64,000 bases of DNA from JAAFJM01 sp964529175 (GTDB lineage: Bacteria > Bacteroidota > Bacteroidia > UKL13-3), in NCBI GenBank assembly GCA_964529175.1, contig CAZGVO010000001.1:62001-126000 (forward strand). Direction: 5' to 3'. Position numbers and translations under genes: made by a program. The notes beneath the pieces are model-generated. The model made no database searches, was not told the origin of the DNA, and worked only from the letters and a program-made list of their open reading frames with translations. Positions 10,017-19,167 of the stretch are shown one piece after another. How positions within the stretch are numbered: position 1 is the stretch's first letter; every line of letters starts with the position of its first letter.

Positions 10017-12034
10017 GCTTGGTTGGCTATTTCTATAGGAACTGTTAACACAAACTCACTTCCTTTACCAAACTCGCTTATTACCTGAATATCTCCATGC
10101 ATTAAATTGGTTAGTTGTTTTACAATAAACAAACCTAAACCACTTGAAGCCTCATTAGCAGTTGGTCTTGCCGACAATTTTTTGAACCTCATAAACAATT
10201 GCTGTTTATCTAATTCAGTAAAACCAGGGCCATTATCTTTTATACTAAATACCAAATTATTATTCAATCTGGTAGCTGTAAATACTACCTGCGAATGGGC
10301 AGGTGAAAATTTAATTGCATTACTAATCAAATTATCTAAAATTCTAGTTAAGTAGTCTTTTGAATTGGTAATTTCCATGTTCTCAATAGCATTTACCAGC
10401 TCAATATCAATTGATTTTTCATTGGCTATAACTTTAAAGCTATTCATTAAATTAGCCAAAACATCGCTAGGTGAAAACTTCTCAATTTTTATTGAAGTTA
10501 CGGTATGCTTATCGTTAAAAATTTCACTAATATCAATTGTATCTTGAATTAGCTGAAGCGAATCTTTGCAAATGGTATTAATATAATTAATAAAAATAGC
10601 CTTTTCATTTTCATCTTTCTCCTCTTCTAAAAGATGTGTAAGACCAGTAATTTTATTAAAAGGCGACCTTAAGTCATGGGCTAAAATACCCATCAGCGAT
10701 TGGTTTTCTTCAATTAATTGAGCTAAATTTTTATTTTGATTAGCAACCTCTTGATTTTTCAATTCAATGATTTCGTTTTTACTAATCAACTTATTTTTAG
10801 TCTTTTTAACAACACTCAAATTATAAGCTAGATAAATACTTATAAATAAAACAACTAACAATGAAAATGCTAAAATGGTATTATTTTTAGATTCACTTTC
10901 AAGCAATTTATTTTGAGCTTTTAAAAGTTCATTCTCTTGTTCTTTTTCAAGTGTTTTGTATTTAGTTTCAATTTCACTAATTAAGGATTTATCTTTTGCT
11001 AAATCAAAAGAATCTTGAAGTTTATTTGTAATTGATCTATAAATAATTCCTTTAGAAAAATCTTTTTTACTATCATATAAATCGCTAAGTGTAGTGTAAA
11101 GATCGATAAGGCTCGTCATATCGTTACTCTGCTTGTACATTTGCTCGCCTATCAACAAATACTTTTCGGCCTCAGAATAATTTCCCATTTTTAAGTAAAT
11201 AGCACCTAACATACTGAAATCATTACCATTATTAAAATTATTTACACCGCCACCAGTAAGCATAATGGATTTGTTTAAATAATCAATTGCTTTGTTATAT
11301 TTACCTAAATAAGTGTAAGATGTACCAATATTATGATAAGCTTTTGCCAAGCTCATCTTGTCACCAATTTTGCTTTTAAATGCAATAACTTTTTCTAAAT
11401 AAATTATAGCAGAATCAATTTTACCAATTCCATTATAAATAGCACCCAAATTAGAATAAATTGAAGTGGCAATATGTTCGCTTTTTATTGTCTCAAAATA
11501 CCTAAGCGCTTTTGTGTAGTAATAAATAGCTTTTGTGTCGGAACTTAATCGTTGATAAATAACACCAATACTTATATAAGTTGCATGTTCACCCTTTTCA
11601 TCTTTTATTCTTTTCCTAATCATCAAACTCCTAAAAAGTAAATCTAATGCTGCCTCAAAATTGTCTGTTGCTTCATAATAAATTGCTAATAATCTATAAT
11701 TTTGAGCTATTACTTTTTGATTGGATATTTTCTTTGTCAATTCATGCGATTCAAACAAGTATTTCTTTGCAGAATCTAAGTTACCATAATCTATATACAA
11801 ATAACCCAAAAGCTGCTTTGCTGATACTTCACCCTCTAAATAACCTATTTCTCTTGATTGTTTTACTGCATTAATTACAGTAGAAAATGCAAATGAAGAA
11901 TCATTAGCACCCTTATAAACGGAATCAATTCTATTATTAATATAAGCTGTATCTGCACTTTGTGCATGAAGTTTTATAACCCCTAATAAAACAAAGAAAA
12001 TAGTTAGAATCTTATTTATGCTGAATATTTTCAT
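10013..12034 (-). CDS. TPR-containing sensor histidine kinase (orphan, paralog 1)
   Basis: This 673-aa protein has a signal peptide ending in LHAQ, about seven periplasmic TPR units (roughly 45-330), a coiled coil, a membrane helix near 390 (FSLLVVLFISIYLAYNL), another coiled linker, and a kinase core. The H-box is LMGILAHDLRSPFNK, the N-box DNLISNAIKFS, G1 DNGPGF and G2 SSGLGLFIVKQL. It is clearly paralogous to the next gene upstream (12186) over its whole length. The start is the ATG at 12034; a TTG two codons earlier is less likely. No response regulator is nearby. Confidence 0.92.
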   Translation of the reverse strand: MKIFSINKILTIFFVLLGVIKLHAQSADTAYINNRIDSVYKGANDSSFAFSTVINAVKQSREIGYLEGEVSAKQLLGYLYIDYGNLDSAKKYLFESHELTKKISNQKVIAQNYRLLAIYYEATDNFEAALDLLFRSLMIRKRIKDEKGEHATYISIGVIYQRLSSDTKAIYYYTKALRYFETIKSEHIATSIYSNLGAIYNGIGKIDSAIIYLEKVIAFKSKIGDKMSLAKAYHNIGTSYTYLGKYNKAIDYLNKSIMLTGGGVNNFNNGNDFSMLGAIYLKMGNYSEAEKYLLIGEQMYKQSNDMTSLIDLYTTLSDLYDSKKDFSKGIIYRSITNKLQDSFDLAKDKSLISEIETKYKTLEKEQENELLKAQNKLLESESKNNTILAFSLLVVLFISIYLAYNLSVVKKTKNKLISKNEIIELKNQEVANQNKNLAQLIEENQSLMGILAHDLRSPFNKITGLTHLLEEEKDENEKAIFINYINTICKDSLQLIQDTIDISEIFNDKHTVTSIKIEKFSPSDVLANLMNSFKVIANEKSIDIELVNAIENMEITNSKDYLTRILDNLISNAIKFSPAHSQVVFTATRLNNNLVFSIKDNGPGFTELDKQQLFMRFKKLSARPTANEASSGLGLFIVKQLTNLMHGDIQVISEFGKGSEFVLTVPIEIANQA

Positions 12035-12185
12035 ATGCAAAAGGCTTATTTTTTATTCTTATTGCAAAATAAGAATTAATACTATTAAACAAATTATTTT
12101 TTAATATTTTTTATGAACAAAAAACAAATTGTTTAAACAAAAAGACAATTAATTAATTTTCAAGACAATAAACAATGACAAAAGG

Positions 12186-14192
12186 TTAATTTAAAGGTAA
12201 CTCAATTAAAAATTCACTTCCTTTCCCCTCTTCTGACATTAGATAAATTTTAGCTCCTATTAAATCTACCAATTGTTTTACAATAAATAGGCCTAATCCG
12301 CTAGAAACCTCATTTCCTGTAGGTCTTGCTGATAGTTTCTTGAATCTGGTAAACATTTGTTTTTTATCGGCTTCGGTAAAACCCGGCCCTTCATCTTTAA
12401 AACTAAAAACTAGCTTATCCGACATTTTTGAAGAAGTGAGGGTAATATTAGTATTAGCTGGCGAAAACTTTATTGCATTGCTTATTAAATTATCGAAAAT
12501 CCGGCCCAAGTATTCTTTTGAACTCCGCAATTCAATTCCACTTGTACTATCGGCAAAGGATATCGAAATTTTCTTTTCTAAAGCCACAGCTTTAAATGTA
12601 TTTAACGAATTTTCAAGTAATTCACTTGGCTTAAAAAATTCCATTTTTTGCTTAAGCTCTTCGGCATTTTCGTTATAAATTTGACTAATATTTACAGTAT
12701 CTTGTATCAATTGCAAAGCATCTTTACAAATGCCTTTCATAAAGTTTATATAAAGTGTTTTTTCCTCTACACTTTCTTCTTCTTCTAAAATATTTACTAA
12801 ACCTAATAGTTTACTAAATGGTGCTCTTAAATCATGAGCCAAAACGCCCATTAAAGTTTGATTTTCGCCAATTAATTTTTCTAAGTTTTGATTCTGAATT
12901 TCAGCTTCTTTACTTTTACTATTTATTACTTCGTTTTGATGTACCAAAGTATTTTTGGTATCTTTTAAAGTTTTAATATAAAATACTAAAACTATACTAA
13001 TAGCCACCAAAATAAAAAAACTAAATGCCAATATGTAATTGTATTTTGATTGTTGCTCCAAAGTTTCATTACGCGCCTTTAAAAGCTCTATTTCATGCGA
13101 TTTTTCTAAGCTTTTGTACTTCGCCTCAATTTCATCAAGCGACAATTTAGAGTTAAGTTGAGCAATCGAATCTTGAAAAGCAGTTTTAAGTGATGCATAT
13201 TGAATAGATTTTTTAAAATTACCTTTTAATTCATATAGCTCTGAAAGTTTATTGTAATTTTCAATCAACTCATCATTCATACCATTTTCTCTGCTAATTT
13301 TTTCGCTTACTAACAAGTATTTTTCAGCCTCAATATATTGTTTTAACTTAATTAATAAGCCGCCTGCCAATCTATAAGATGTTACATTATTGGCATTATT
13401 TTCGCCTCTTCCAGTGTTTTTAATAGCTAGTTTAAAACAATTCAAGGCTTTAGTGTAATTCCCTAACATAGAATAAGATATACCCAAGTTATGATATGAC
13501 TGACCTAAACCAATAAAGTCTTTCATTTTACTCCTAGCATCAATTACTCCATTTAAAAAGTAAATAGCCGAATCAGGATTTCCTAAACTATTATATGCAG
13601 CTGCAATATTTGATTGAATATCGGCAATAGATTTGGTATTTTTTTCGCGTAAATAAAAAGCCAATGATTTTTTATAATAATATACAGCTTTTTGAATTTG
13701 AGAAGTGTAATGAAAAATGATTCCAATACTTGCATTACACTCAGCCATGCCTTTTAAATCATTAATTTTTGTGCGCAGATTTAAACTTTGAAAAAAGTAA
13801 TCCAAAGCCTTTTCGTATTCTTCTTTCCTTTCATAATAAATACCCAAAATCCTTAAATTTTGAGCCATTACTTTATCGTTGTGTAGCGTTTTATTTTGCT
13901 CGTAAGCTTCAAAAATGTACTTTTTTGCTAAATCGTAATTTCCATATGATAAATACAAATATCCCTTTAATTGAACAGCAGCAGAAACGCCACTTAAGTA
14001 GTTTATTTTTTGAGCTTCACCAATAATTTTATCTACCGTAGAAAATGCAAATATTGAGTCGTTTTTATTGGCATACACATCATATATTTTTTCGTCAATT
14101 AAAGCTGTATCCGCTTTTTGACCAAATAATGAAAAAACTGAAAATAAAAAAAACAAGGAGACACACCAGCGTGTCTTGGGTAGTATTATCAT
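12186..14192 (-). CDS. TPR-containing sensor histidine kinase (orphan, paralog 2)
   Basis: This 668-aa protein is the tandem paralog of the kinase at 10013, with the same order of parts: signal peptide (to SLFGQ), TPR array, membrane helix near 400, coiled linker and kinase core. The H-box is LMGVLAHDLRAPFSK, the N-box DNLISNAIKFS and G2 SSGLGLFIVKQL. The ATG at 14192 gives a normal signal peptide; a reading from 14243 adds 17 residues that would spoil it. The two genes are separated by about 150 nt, so each probably has its own promoter. The duplication followed by TPR divergence suggests different ligands feeding a similar kinase output. Confidence 0.92.
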   Translation of the reverse strand: MIILPKTRWCVSLFFLFSVFSLFGQKADTALIDEKIYDVYANKNDSIFAFSTVDKIIGEAQKINYLSGVSAAVQLKGYLYLSYGNYDLAKKYIFEAYEQNKTLHNDKVMAQNLRILGIYYERKEEYEKALDYFFQSLNLRTKINDLKGMAECNASIGIIFHYTSQIQKAVYYYKKSLAFYLREKNTKSIADIQSNIAAAYNSLGNPDSAIYFLNGVIDARSKMKDFIGLGQSYHNLGISYSMLGNYTKALNCFKLAIKNTGRGENNANNVTSYRLAGGLLIKLKQYIEAEKYLLVSEKISRENGMNDELIENYNKLSELYELKGNFKKSIQYASLKTAFQDSIAQLNSKLSLDEIEAKYKSLEKSHEIELLKARNETLEQQSKYNYILAFSFFILVAISIVLVFYIKTLKDTKNTLVHQNEVINSKSKEAEIQNQNLEKLIGENQTLMGVLAHDLRAPFSKLLGLVNILEEEESVEEKTLYINFMKGICKDALQLIQDTVNISQIYNENAEELKQKMEFFKPSELLENSLNTFKAVALEKKISISFADSTSGIELRSSKEYLGRIFDNLISNAIKFSPANTNITLTSSKMSDKLVFSFKDEGPGFTEADKKQMFTRFKKLSARPTGNEVSSGLGLFIVKQLVDLIGAKIYLMSEEGKGSEFLIELPLN

Positions 14193-14307
14193 AAAACGCT
14201 CTCTAAAACAAAAATCAAGGTACTTAAATAATTTTATTGCCAATAAATTTACGGTAAATTTTTATTTGAATTAACTTCAAATCTACACCAATGGAATATT
14301 TTTAGCT

Positions 14308-14739
14308 TTAAAGTTTATTAATCAACCCCACCCCAATGCCCATAAATAGAAGTATTGCAAAGTAAAAAATAGTAAACACCATTACTGTAATTCCAACTAT
14401 TTTAAAATGTTGCTTTAAGTTTTGAAAACTTAACTCTAGTAATAAACTATCATTCAATGCTAATGCCTTTTTACATAAATTGCTGAAATTAAGCAATTTA
14501 TAGAGAGCGTAAACTCCCCAAAGGGTGCTAAAAAAACCTATAGCCATACTTGGAATTAAATATAACTCCATATTTTGATTAAAACCGCTATATCCAATTG
14601 AAATTACAAAAATAAGAATAGCCAAACCAAAGAATATTAAGCCCGTTAATGAAAGTCTGTACGTCCATTTTGCAATATTCGATAAATGATTTTTACTAAC
14701 TTGAGTAATTAAAATAAAATCTGGTTCTAAATTCTCCAT
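14308..14739 (-). CDS. Hypothetical membrane protein
   Basis: This 143-aa protein has three or four hydrophobic helices: about 28-48, 63-82 and 115-138, with a possible amphipathic helix between. I see no catalytic motif. It may belong to the DUF5362-like small membrane proteins, but I cannot confirm that by eye. It lies 18 nt downstream of the EnvC-like gene, in line with DUF4292 and EnvC on the minus strand, so it is probably the last gene of that operon. Confidence 0.7.
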   Translation of the reverse strand: MENLEPDFILITQVSKNHLSNIAKWTYRLSLTGLIFFGLAILIFVISIGYSGFNQNMELYLIPSMAIGFFSTLWGVYALYKLLNFSNLCKKALALNDSLLLELSFQNLKQHFKIVGITVMVFTIFYFAILLFMGIGVGLINKL

Positions 14740-14757
14740 GTTGGGTTTTATATTTGT

Positions 14758-16110
14758 TTAATTTCTAAGCCAAGCTTCAGGATTTAACGCTTGTTTTGAT
14801 TTGAAAATTTCGAAATGAAGTTCTGTTTTTTGTTCAAAATCGTTTGTAAACACAGTAGCTAGAATGTCACCAGCATTTATTTCCTGACCAATTTTTACCT
14901 GCACATCTTGCAGTTTAGCATAAACCGTAAAATACTCGCCATGCTTCACTAAAATAATTTTTTCCATTCCTGGAACTTCAAAAATAGCTTTTACTTTTCC
15001 TTTAAAAACACACTTAACTTGGGTTTGCTTTTTGCAAGCTATGTTTACTCCATTGTTAGTAGTTCTCACAGCCTTTAATGTTGGATGTTGGTGTGTCCCG
15101 AAACCTTCCGATATATAGCCATTATTAACAGGCCAAGGCAAACGATTTTTCATTCCTTCAAAATCATTACTTACCTTTAAATCATCGGGCGAAAGATTAG
15201 AAGTTGGCACTTTTTTGGGCTCGGGCTTAGTAACAATTCCTTTCTTTTTGTTTTCAGCAATTAATTTTGCTCTTGCTTTAGCTGCTTTTTCTTCCGCTAT
15301 TCGTCTGCGTTCTTCTTCGCGTTTACGTGCCTCTTCAATTTCTTTTTGAATTAAATCAGCAATTTTTTGAGTAAGTTTTTGATAGTTTTTTTCGTTTTGC
15401 GCCAACTCTTCTTGCAATTCTTTTTGTTTTTGTTGCAATGAAGTAAGCACTTTTGTTTCTACTTGCTTATCAGCTTCTAATTCCTTTTTTTCACCTTCTT
15501 TTACCGAGTAAAGTTGCTCACTTTGTTTTTTTATGTGCAACATATTATTCACCTCAGCTTCTATCGATTTCTGAATATTAACAATCAAACGTGCTTGCAT
15601 TTGTTTGTATTCCGAAAGTTTATTTAAATACTTTATTCGTTTGTAAGCATCGTTAAAACCTTCGGCATTAAATAAAAAAGCTAAATCGTTTACATTGCTT
15701 TTACTTTTGTAAATAAGCACCATGTTTTTAGCATAATCGGCTTTCAATCGCTTTAATTGTGCGTTTAAAGTATCAATGGTTCGCTTACTCTCATCTACCT
15801 CTACCGATATTTCAAAAATTTCTTGGCCAATATTATTGATAACCTTTTCGCGGGTTTTTATTTGTGCATTGATGGCTTTAAGCTGAGTAAGTTTGGTGTT
15901 TTCCTTTTCTTTGGTTTCAGCTATTACTTTTTTAGTTTCGCCAATGCGCGCCAATAAATTTTTACGCTCGTTTTCTAACTGTTTGCGCTTTTGAGTAGTT
16001 TTTTGAGCTACTGCAATTTGGGTAAAAAAGGCAAATATTACTATCAGTAAAAAAGGTTTACTAATAGCAAAAAACTTAATAATTAATGGTTTTATAACTG
16101 GCTGGTACAC
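14758..16110 (-). CDS. EnvC-like protein, coiled coil plus degenerate LytM (M23) domain
   Basis: EnvC-type proteins activate cell-wall amidases at division. After a signal peptide (LLIVIFAFFTQIAVAQ) there is a long coiled coil (about 45-290), a basic linker, and a LytM fold at the C-terminus (about 330-450). The metal ligands look lost. The place of the HxxxD motif reads NNGVNIA, and the usual YxHL reads YAKL; only the LHFEI histidine remains. By family knowledge this points to an activator rather than a peptidase. No ATG is available: the start must be GTG at 16110 (used here), TTG at 16143, or a rarer codon. All overlap or abut the end of the DUF4292 gene. Confidence 0.85.
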   Translation of the reverse strand: MYQPVIKPLIIKFFAISKPFLLIVIFAFFTQIAVAQKTTQKRKQLENERKNLLARIGETKKVIAETKEKENTKLTQLKAINAQIKTREKVINNIGQEIFEISVEVDESKRTIDTLNAQLKRLKADYAKNMVLIYKSKSNVNDLAFLFNAEGFNDAYKRIKYLNKLSEYKQMQARLIVNIQKSIEAEVNNMLHIKKQSEQLYSVKEGEKKELEADKQVETKVLTSLQQKQKELQEELAQNEKNYQKLTQKIADLIQKEIEEARKREEERRRIAEEKAAKARAKLIAENKKKGIVTKPEPKKVPTSNLSPDDLKVSNDFEGMKNRLPWPVNNGYISEGFGTHQHPTLKAVRTTNNGVNIACKKQTQVKCVFKGKVKAIFEVPGMEKIILVKHGEYFTVYAKLQDVQVKIGQEINAGDILATVFTNDFEQKTELHFEIFKSKQALNPEAWLRN

Positions 16111-16882
16111 GTATTTGAGGGTCTTTCTTTTTTTCGTATGCAAAATTGAATAGTTTCATTAAGCAACCTAAATTTTTTTCTGCCCTAATGTTGATAGCTA
16201 GCTCACTTGGATAATAATTTGTACCATTTGCAGTATATTGATTGTACTTTACCTCAAAGTTTTGATTTTTAACTGCATCCTGCAATTGATTTGCTTCTAA
16301 TTTGGCCACTTTGTTTTTGCCATAAAAACATTGTTGCGAGGCTCCTTCAATTAATGTTTTTAAAATATATTGCGTTGCATTTGAATCAATTAAAGTTAAG
16401 CCAATACTTTGACTAAAAAGCGCATTACCTAAAATTAAATTCTCTAAATTTTCAAATTGTAAATTAGCCGAGCTAAACTTTTTTAAATAATTGTAACTAG
16501 CTACTGTATTGGTTTTTTCTAAATGATTTAAAATTTGAATTTGTGTAGGTGTTATGTACATTTTAGCCACCTCAATACCCAATAAATAAGTAGCTCTGAT
16601 AAATATAAATTTACCTTTTTCCATCTCTAATTGAATATCAAAATTATAGGTATTTTTACCGTCATTGTATTCGCACTCGCCTTTACAAGCCAAAAAATTA
16701 TAGTTATTTTCTTGCTGTTTAATGCTATTAAACAATTGGCTATAATCATTTTTTACCTCGCCAGCTTTACCTTGAGTGGCATTTGGCAAAGGTGTACCAA
16801 TTCCTTTTTTTGATTTACAAGCCGATAAAGAGAAAATAGCAGTTAAAACTACAAAACTTATTTTGATGATAGAAAATTTCAC
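16076..16882 (-). CDS. DUF4292 family lipoprotein
   Basis: This 268-aa lipoprotein begins with GTG and has the lipobox LSAC followed by KSKKG. Its pattern (an early FNSIKQQE segment, a conserved Cys-containing hairpin, then a beta-rich body with LLGIEVAKMYITPTQIQI) matches DUF4292. That family has a LolA/LolB-like fold by analogy and is commonly encoded just before an M23/EnvC protein in Bacteroidota, as it is here. The role is probably in outer-envelope lipoprotein or cell-wall handling; this is inference. Its 3' end overlaps the start region of the EnvC-like gene, which suggests translational coupling. Confidence 0.85.
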   Translation of the reverse strand: MKFSIIKISFVVLTAIFSLSACKSKKGIGTPLPNATQGKAGEVKNDYSQLFNSIKQQENNYNFLACKGECEYNDGKNTYNFDIQLEMEKGKFIFIRATYLLGIEVAKMYITPTQIQILNHLEKTNTVASYNYLKKFSSANLQFENLENLILGNALFSQSIGLTLIDSNATQYILKTLIEGASQQCFYGKNKVAKLEANQLQDAVKNQNFEVKYNQYTANGTNYYPSELAINIRAEKNLGCLMKLFNFAYEKKKDPQIRVPASYKTINY

Positions 16883-17001
16883 TTTTAGATTTTATTTGCA
16901 GCAAATATGGTTTTAAGCTTATTAATTAAAAAATTTGTTTTTCTAAATTAGTAAATAGCTTTCAAAATTACTTTTACTATATTTGAATTTTAAAAATTAA
17001 C

Positions 17002-17238
17002 ATGACCAACGCAGCACTAAAAAAAGAACTTTATAAAACCATTGACGCCATTAACGACAATGCAATATTAGAGGCTGTTTACACCATTCTAAAATCAAAA
17101 AGTAGCACTAAAAAAGCCATTGTTCCTATGACAGAAGCTGAGTTTTTAAAAAGGAATTCTGCATCGCAAAAAGATATCAAAAATGGCAATTTGGTTACAC
17201 ATACCTCTTTGAAAAAACAGTTTTCAAAATCAAAATGA
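17002..17238 (+). CDS. Putative antitoxin of a ParE/RelE-type pair
   Basis: This 78-aa protein has a helical N-terminal half (LKKELYKTIDAINDNAILEAVYTILKS) and a charged, probably disordered C-terminal half that would wrap the toxin. This form is common in Bacteroidota antitoxins next to RelE/ParE toxins. Its stop codon overlaps the toxin start by 4 nt (ATGA at 17235-17238), typical of coupled antitoxin-toxin genes. I see no clear ribbon-helix-helix signature, so autoregulation is inferred only from the arrangement. Confidence 0.8.
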   Translation: MTNAALKKELYKTIDAINDNAILEAVYTILKSKSSTKKAIVPMTEAEFLKRNSASQKDIKNGNLVTHTSLKKQFSKSK

Positions 17239-17564
17239 AAAAACGGCAAATTCTTTGGACAGTATTTGCATCCAATTGTCTTGTAGAAATTTATGAATAC
17301 TTGCTAGAAGTGTCAAAATCAGAAACTGTAGCCAATAATTATTGCCTAAAACTTTTAGAAAGTGTAGAATTTTTAGCAACTCAACCCGAGGCAGGACAAG
17401 TTGAACCTTTATTGCAAAAATTAAATCAAAATAGTAGATACATTATAGAAGGGAATTATAAAATAATTTACCAATACAATGGTGATGAAATAATTATTAC
17501 AGATGTATTTCATTCAAAACAAAATCCCAAAAAAATAAAAACACGAAATAAAAGAAGCAAATAA
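17235..17564 (+). CDS. RelE/ParE family toxin
   Basis: This 109-aa protein has the ParE-like plan: TVFASNCLVEIYEYL at the N-terminus, a helical hairpin, LATQPEAGQVEPLL, then the core strands SRYIIEGNYKIIYQY and EIIITDVFHSKQNP. The central RYIIEGNYKIIY motif is typical of the plasmid-stabilisation ParE branch. The target (gyrase or ribosome-bound mRNA) cannot be told by eye. The tail is very basic (KKIKTRNKRSK). It is followed after 5 nt by thiamine pyrophosphokinase, an unusual partner. Confidence 0.88.
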   Translation: MKKRQILWTVFASNCLVEIYEYLLEVSKSETVANNYCLKLLESVEFLATQPEAGQVEPLLQKLNQNSRYIIEGNYKIIYQYNGDEIIITDVFHSKQNPKKIKTRNKRSK

Positions 17565-17569
17565 ACCAC

Positions 17570-18232
17570 ATGTCGAGTCACCACATAGTTAGAGACGAGC
17601 AAGAACCAGCACTAATAATTGCAAACGGACAAAGTTGTAGCTTTGAGCTAATGGGTCAATTATTGGAATGGAGCCCAATAGTTATGGTACTTGATGGTGC
17701 TATTCACCGTGTACTAGAACTTGGAATAAAAATAGATGTGGTTCTTGGCGATTTTGATAAAACTGAAAATTGGGAAGAACTTTTAGCCAATCAACAGCCT
17801 GTAGAAGTGGTTCATACTCCTGATCAAAACAAAACCGATTTGGAAAAAGGTTTGGATTATTTAATAGCCAAAGGCCATAAAGCAGTAAATATACTTTGGG
17901 CTACGGGAAAACGTGCTGACCATGCCGTTAATAATTTGAGTACTTTGGTAAAATATAAAAACCAAATTACCATAGTAATGCTTGATGACCATTCACGCAT
18001 TTTTAACTTACCCACCCATTTTACTAAATGGTATCCTGCTTATTATAATCTATCACTTATTCCACTAGGAAGCGTGCATGGCTTAACAACCAAAGGTTTG
18101 CAGTACAATTTAAACAATGAAGATTTGCACCTTGGACAGCGCACCAGCAGCAGTAACAAAACCCAAGAAGACGGATTGGTTACTATTAATTTTGAATCGG
18201 GAAATTTGCTTCTAATGGAGTGTAACGATTAG
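17570..18232 (+). CDS. Thiamine pyrophosphokinase
   Basis: The enzyme transfers diphosphate from ATP to thiamine to make ThDP. The 220-aa protein shows the family's motifs: ANGQ near the start, LDGAIHRVLELG, the metal-binding GDFDK, the DQNKTDLEKGLDYLI segment, and the thiamine-site GKRADHAVNNL. The C-terminal beta-sandwich contains SLIPLGSVHGLTTKGLQYNL. It starts 5 nt after the toxin gene, so it may share the toxin-antitoxin promoter. Its product could supply cofactor to the E1 enzyme at 7275, though the genes are unlinked in transcription. Confidence 0.93.
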   Translation: MSSHHIVRDEQEPALIIANGQSCSFELMGQLLEWSPIVMVLDGAIHRVLELGIKIDVVLGDFDKTENWEELLANQQPVEVVHTPDQNKTDLEKGLDYLIAKGHKAVNILWATGKRADHAVNNLSTLVKYKNQITIVMLDDHSRIFNLPTHFTKWYPAYYNLSLIPLGSVHGLTTKGLQYNLNNEDLHLGQRTSSSNKTQEDGLVTINFESGNLLLMECND

Positions 18233-18300
18233 TTAATCAATGAGTTAAAATACAACTATAAATTTACAAAATTTTATTTAGAAATATTCTAAACAACTAA

Positions 18301-18308
18301 TACATTTG
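18301..18308 (+). promoter_or_regulatory. Bacteroidota -7 promoter element
   Basis: TACATTTG matches the TAnnTTTG consensus and lies 20 nt upstream of the start codon of the oxygenase gene. I see no clear -33 TTTG partner at the usual distance. Confidence 0.55.
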
Positions 18309-18328
18309 CCCAAAACACGAAACTTATA

Positions 18329-19117
18329 ATGAAATTAGTAAACAGTAATTTATTTAATGCTGAAAGCATTGAAAAAATGCGCGATGAGTTTAACAATGCC
18401 AAGCCTTATCGCCATTTGGTAATTGACAACTTTTTAAATGCCGAAACAGCCGAATTTATGTTTAATAATTTTCCGAAGGAAGATGTATTTAACAAAAAAT
18501 ATAAAGGTGTAAACGAGTTTAAGGCAGAAGGTTCAAATTTTGAAGATTTTCCAGAAGTGTTTACACAAATGCGCCAAGAATTACATAGCAAAGATTGGTG
18601 CGAAATAATGAGCAAAATTACTGGCATTGATGCTTTATTTTCGGTTGAAGATGCTTTAGGAGGCGGTTTACACCAAGGAGGAAATGGCAGTTTTTTAGAT
18701 ATTCACATCGACTTTAATATTCATGCCGATAGAGGCATTCACAGACGTATAAATTTACTTATTTTCTTTAATAAAGATTGGAAAGAAGAATACGGAGGAC
18801 ATACAGAACTTTGGAATGCCGATATGACCCATTTAGATAAAAAAGTTTTTCCGGCCATGAACCGCTGCTTGATATTTGAAACCAACGAAATAAGCTACCA
18901 TGGTTACGATAAAATTAAATTACCTGAAGGTGTTAGCCGCAAATCGTTTTACGCATACTACTACACCGAACTAAGAGGCGATGCAGCCAAATACCACGAC
19001 ACTGTATTTAAAGCTCGCCCTACGGATAGTGCTGTAAAAAAAGCACTTACACCAGTTAAAGAAGGTGCAAAAAACTTTATAAAACGCCAACTACGAAAAG
19101 TAGGCATTACATTTTAA
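18329..19117 (+). CDS. 2OG-Fe(II) oxygenase, prolyl 4-hydroxylase-like
   Basis: This 262-aa soluble enzyme belongs to the 2-oxoglutarate/iron dioxygenase superfamily. The iron ligands are visible as HID in FLDIHIDFNIH (HxD) and the distal histidine in NEISYHGYDKI. The 2-oxoglutarate-binding arginine is probably in GVSRKSFYAYYYT. Between them lies NLLIFFNKDWKEEYGGHTELW, typical of the prolyl-hydroxylase branch that also acts on nucleoside or sugar substrates. The C-terminal 35 residues are basic and helical. It stands alone with its own promoter box at 18301 and a terminator at 19124. The substrate is unknown. Confidence 0.88.
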   Translation: MKLVNSNLFNAESIEKMRDEFNNAKPYRHLVIDNFLNAETAEFMFNNFPKEDVFNKKYKGVNEFKAEGSNFEDFPEVFTQMRQELHSKDWCEIMSKITGIDALFSVEDALGGGLHQGGNGSFLDIHIDFNIHADRGIHRRINLLIFFNKDWKEEYGGHTELWNADMTHLDKKVFPAMNRCLIFETNEISYHGYDKIKLPEGVSRKSFYAYYYTELRGDAAKYHDTVFKARPTDSAVKKALTPVKEGAKNFIKRQLRKVGITF

Positions 19118-19123
19118 AACAAG

Positions 19124-19156
19124 AAAAAAGCTCTCAAATGGGAGCTTTTTTCTTTA
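19124..19156 (+). terminator. Intrinsic terminator, possibly bidirectional
   Basis: A 12-bp stem (AAAAAAGCTCTC with GGGAGCTTTTTT) around an AAAT loop lies between the convergent oxygenase and DUF962 genes. The T-run on the plus side and the A-run on the other let it work both ways. Confidence 0.85.
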
Positions 19157-19167
19157 TATTTCATTAA

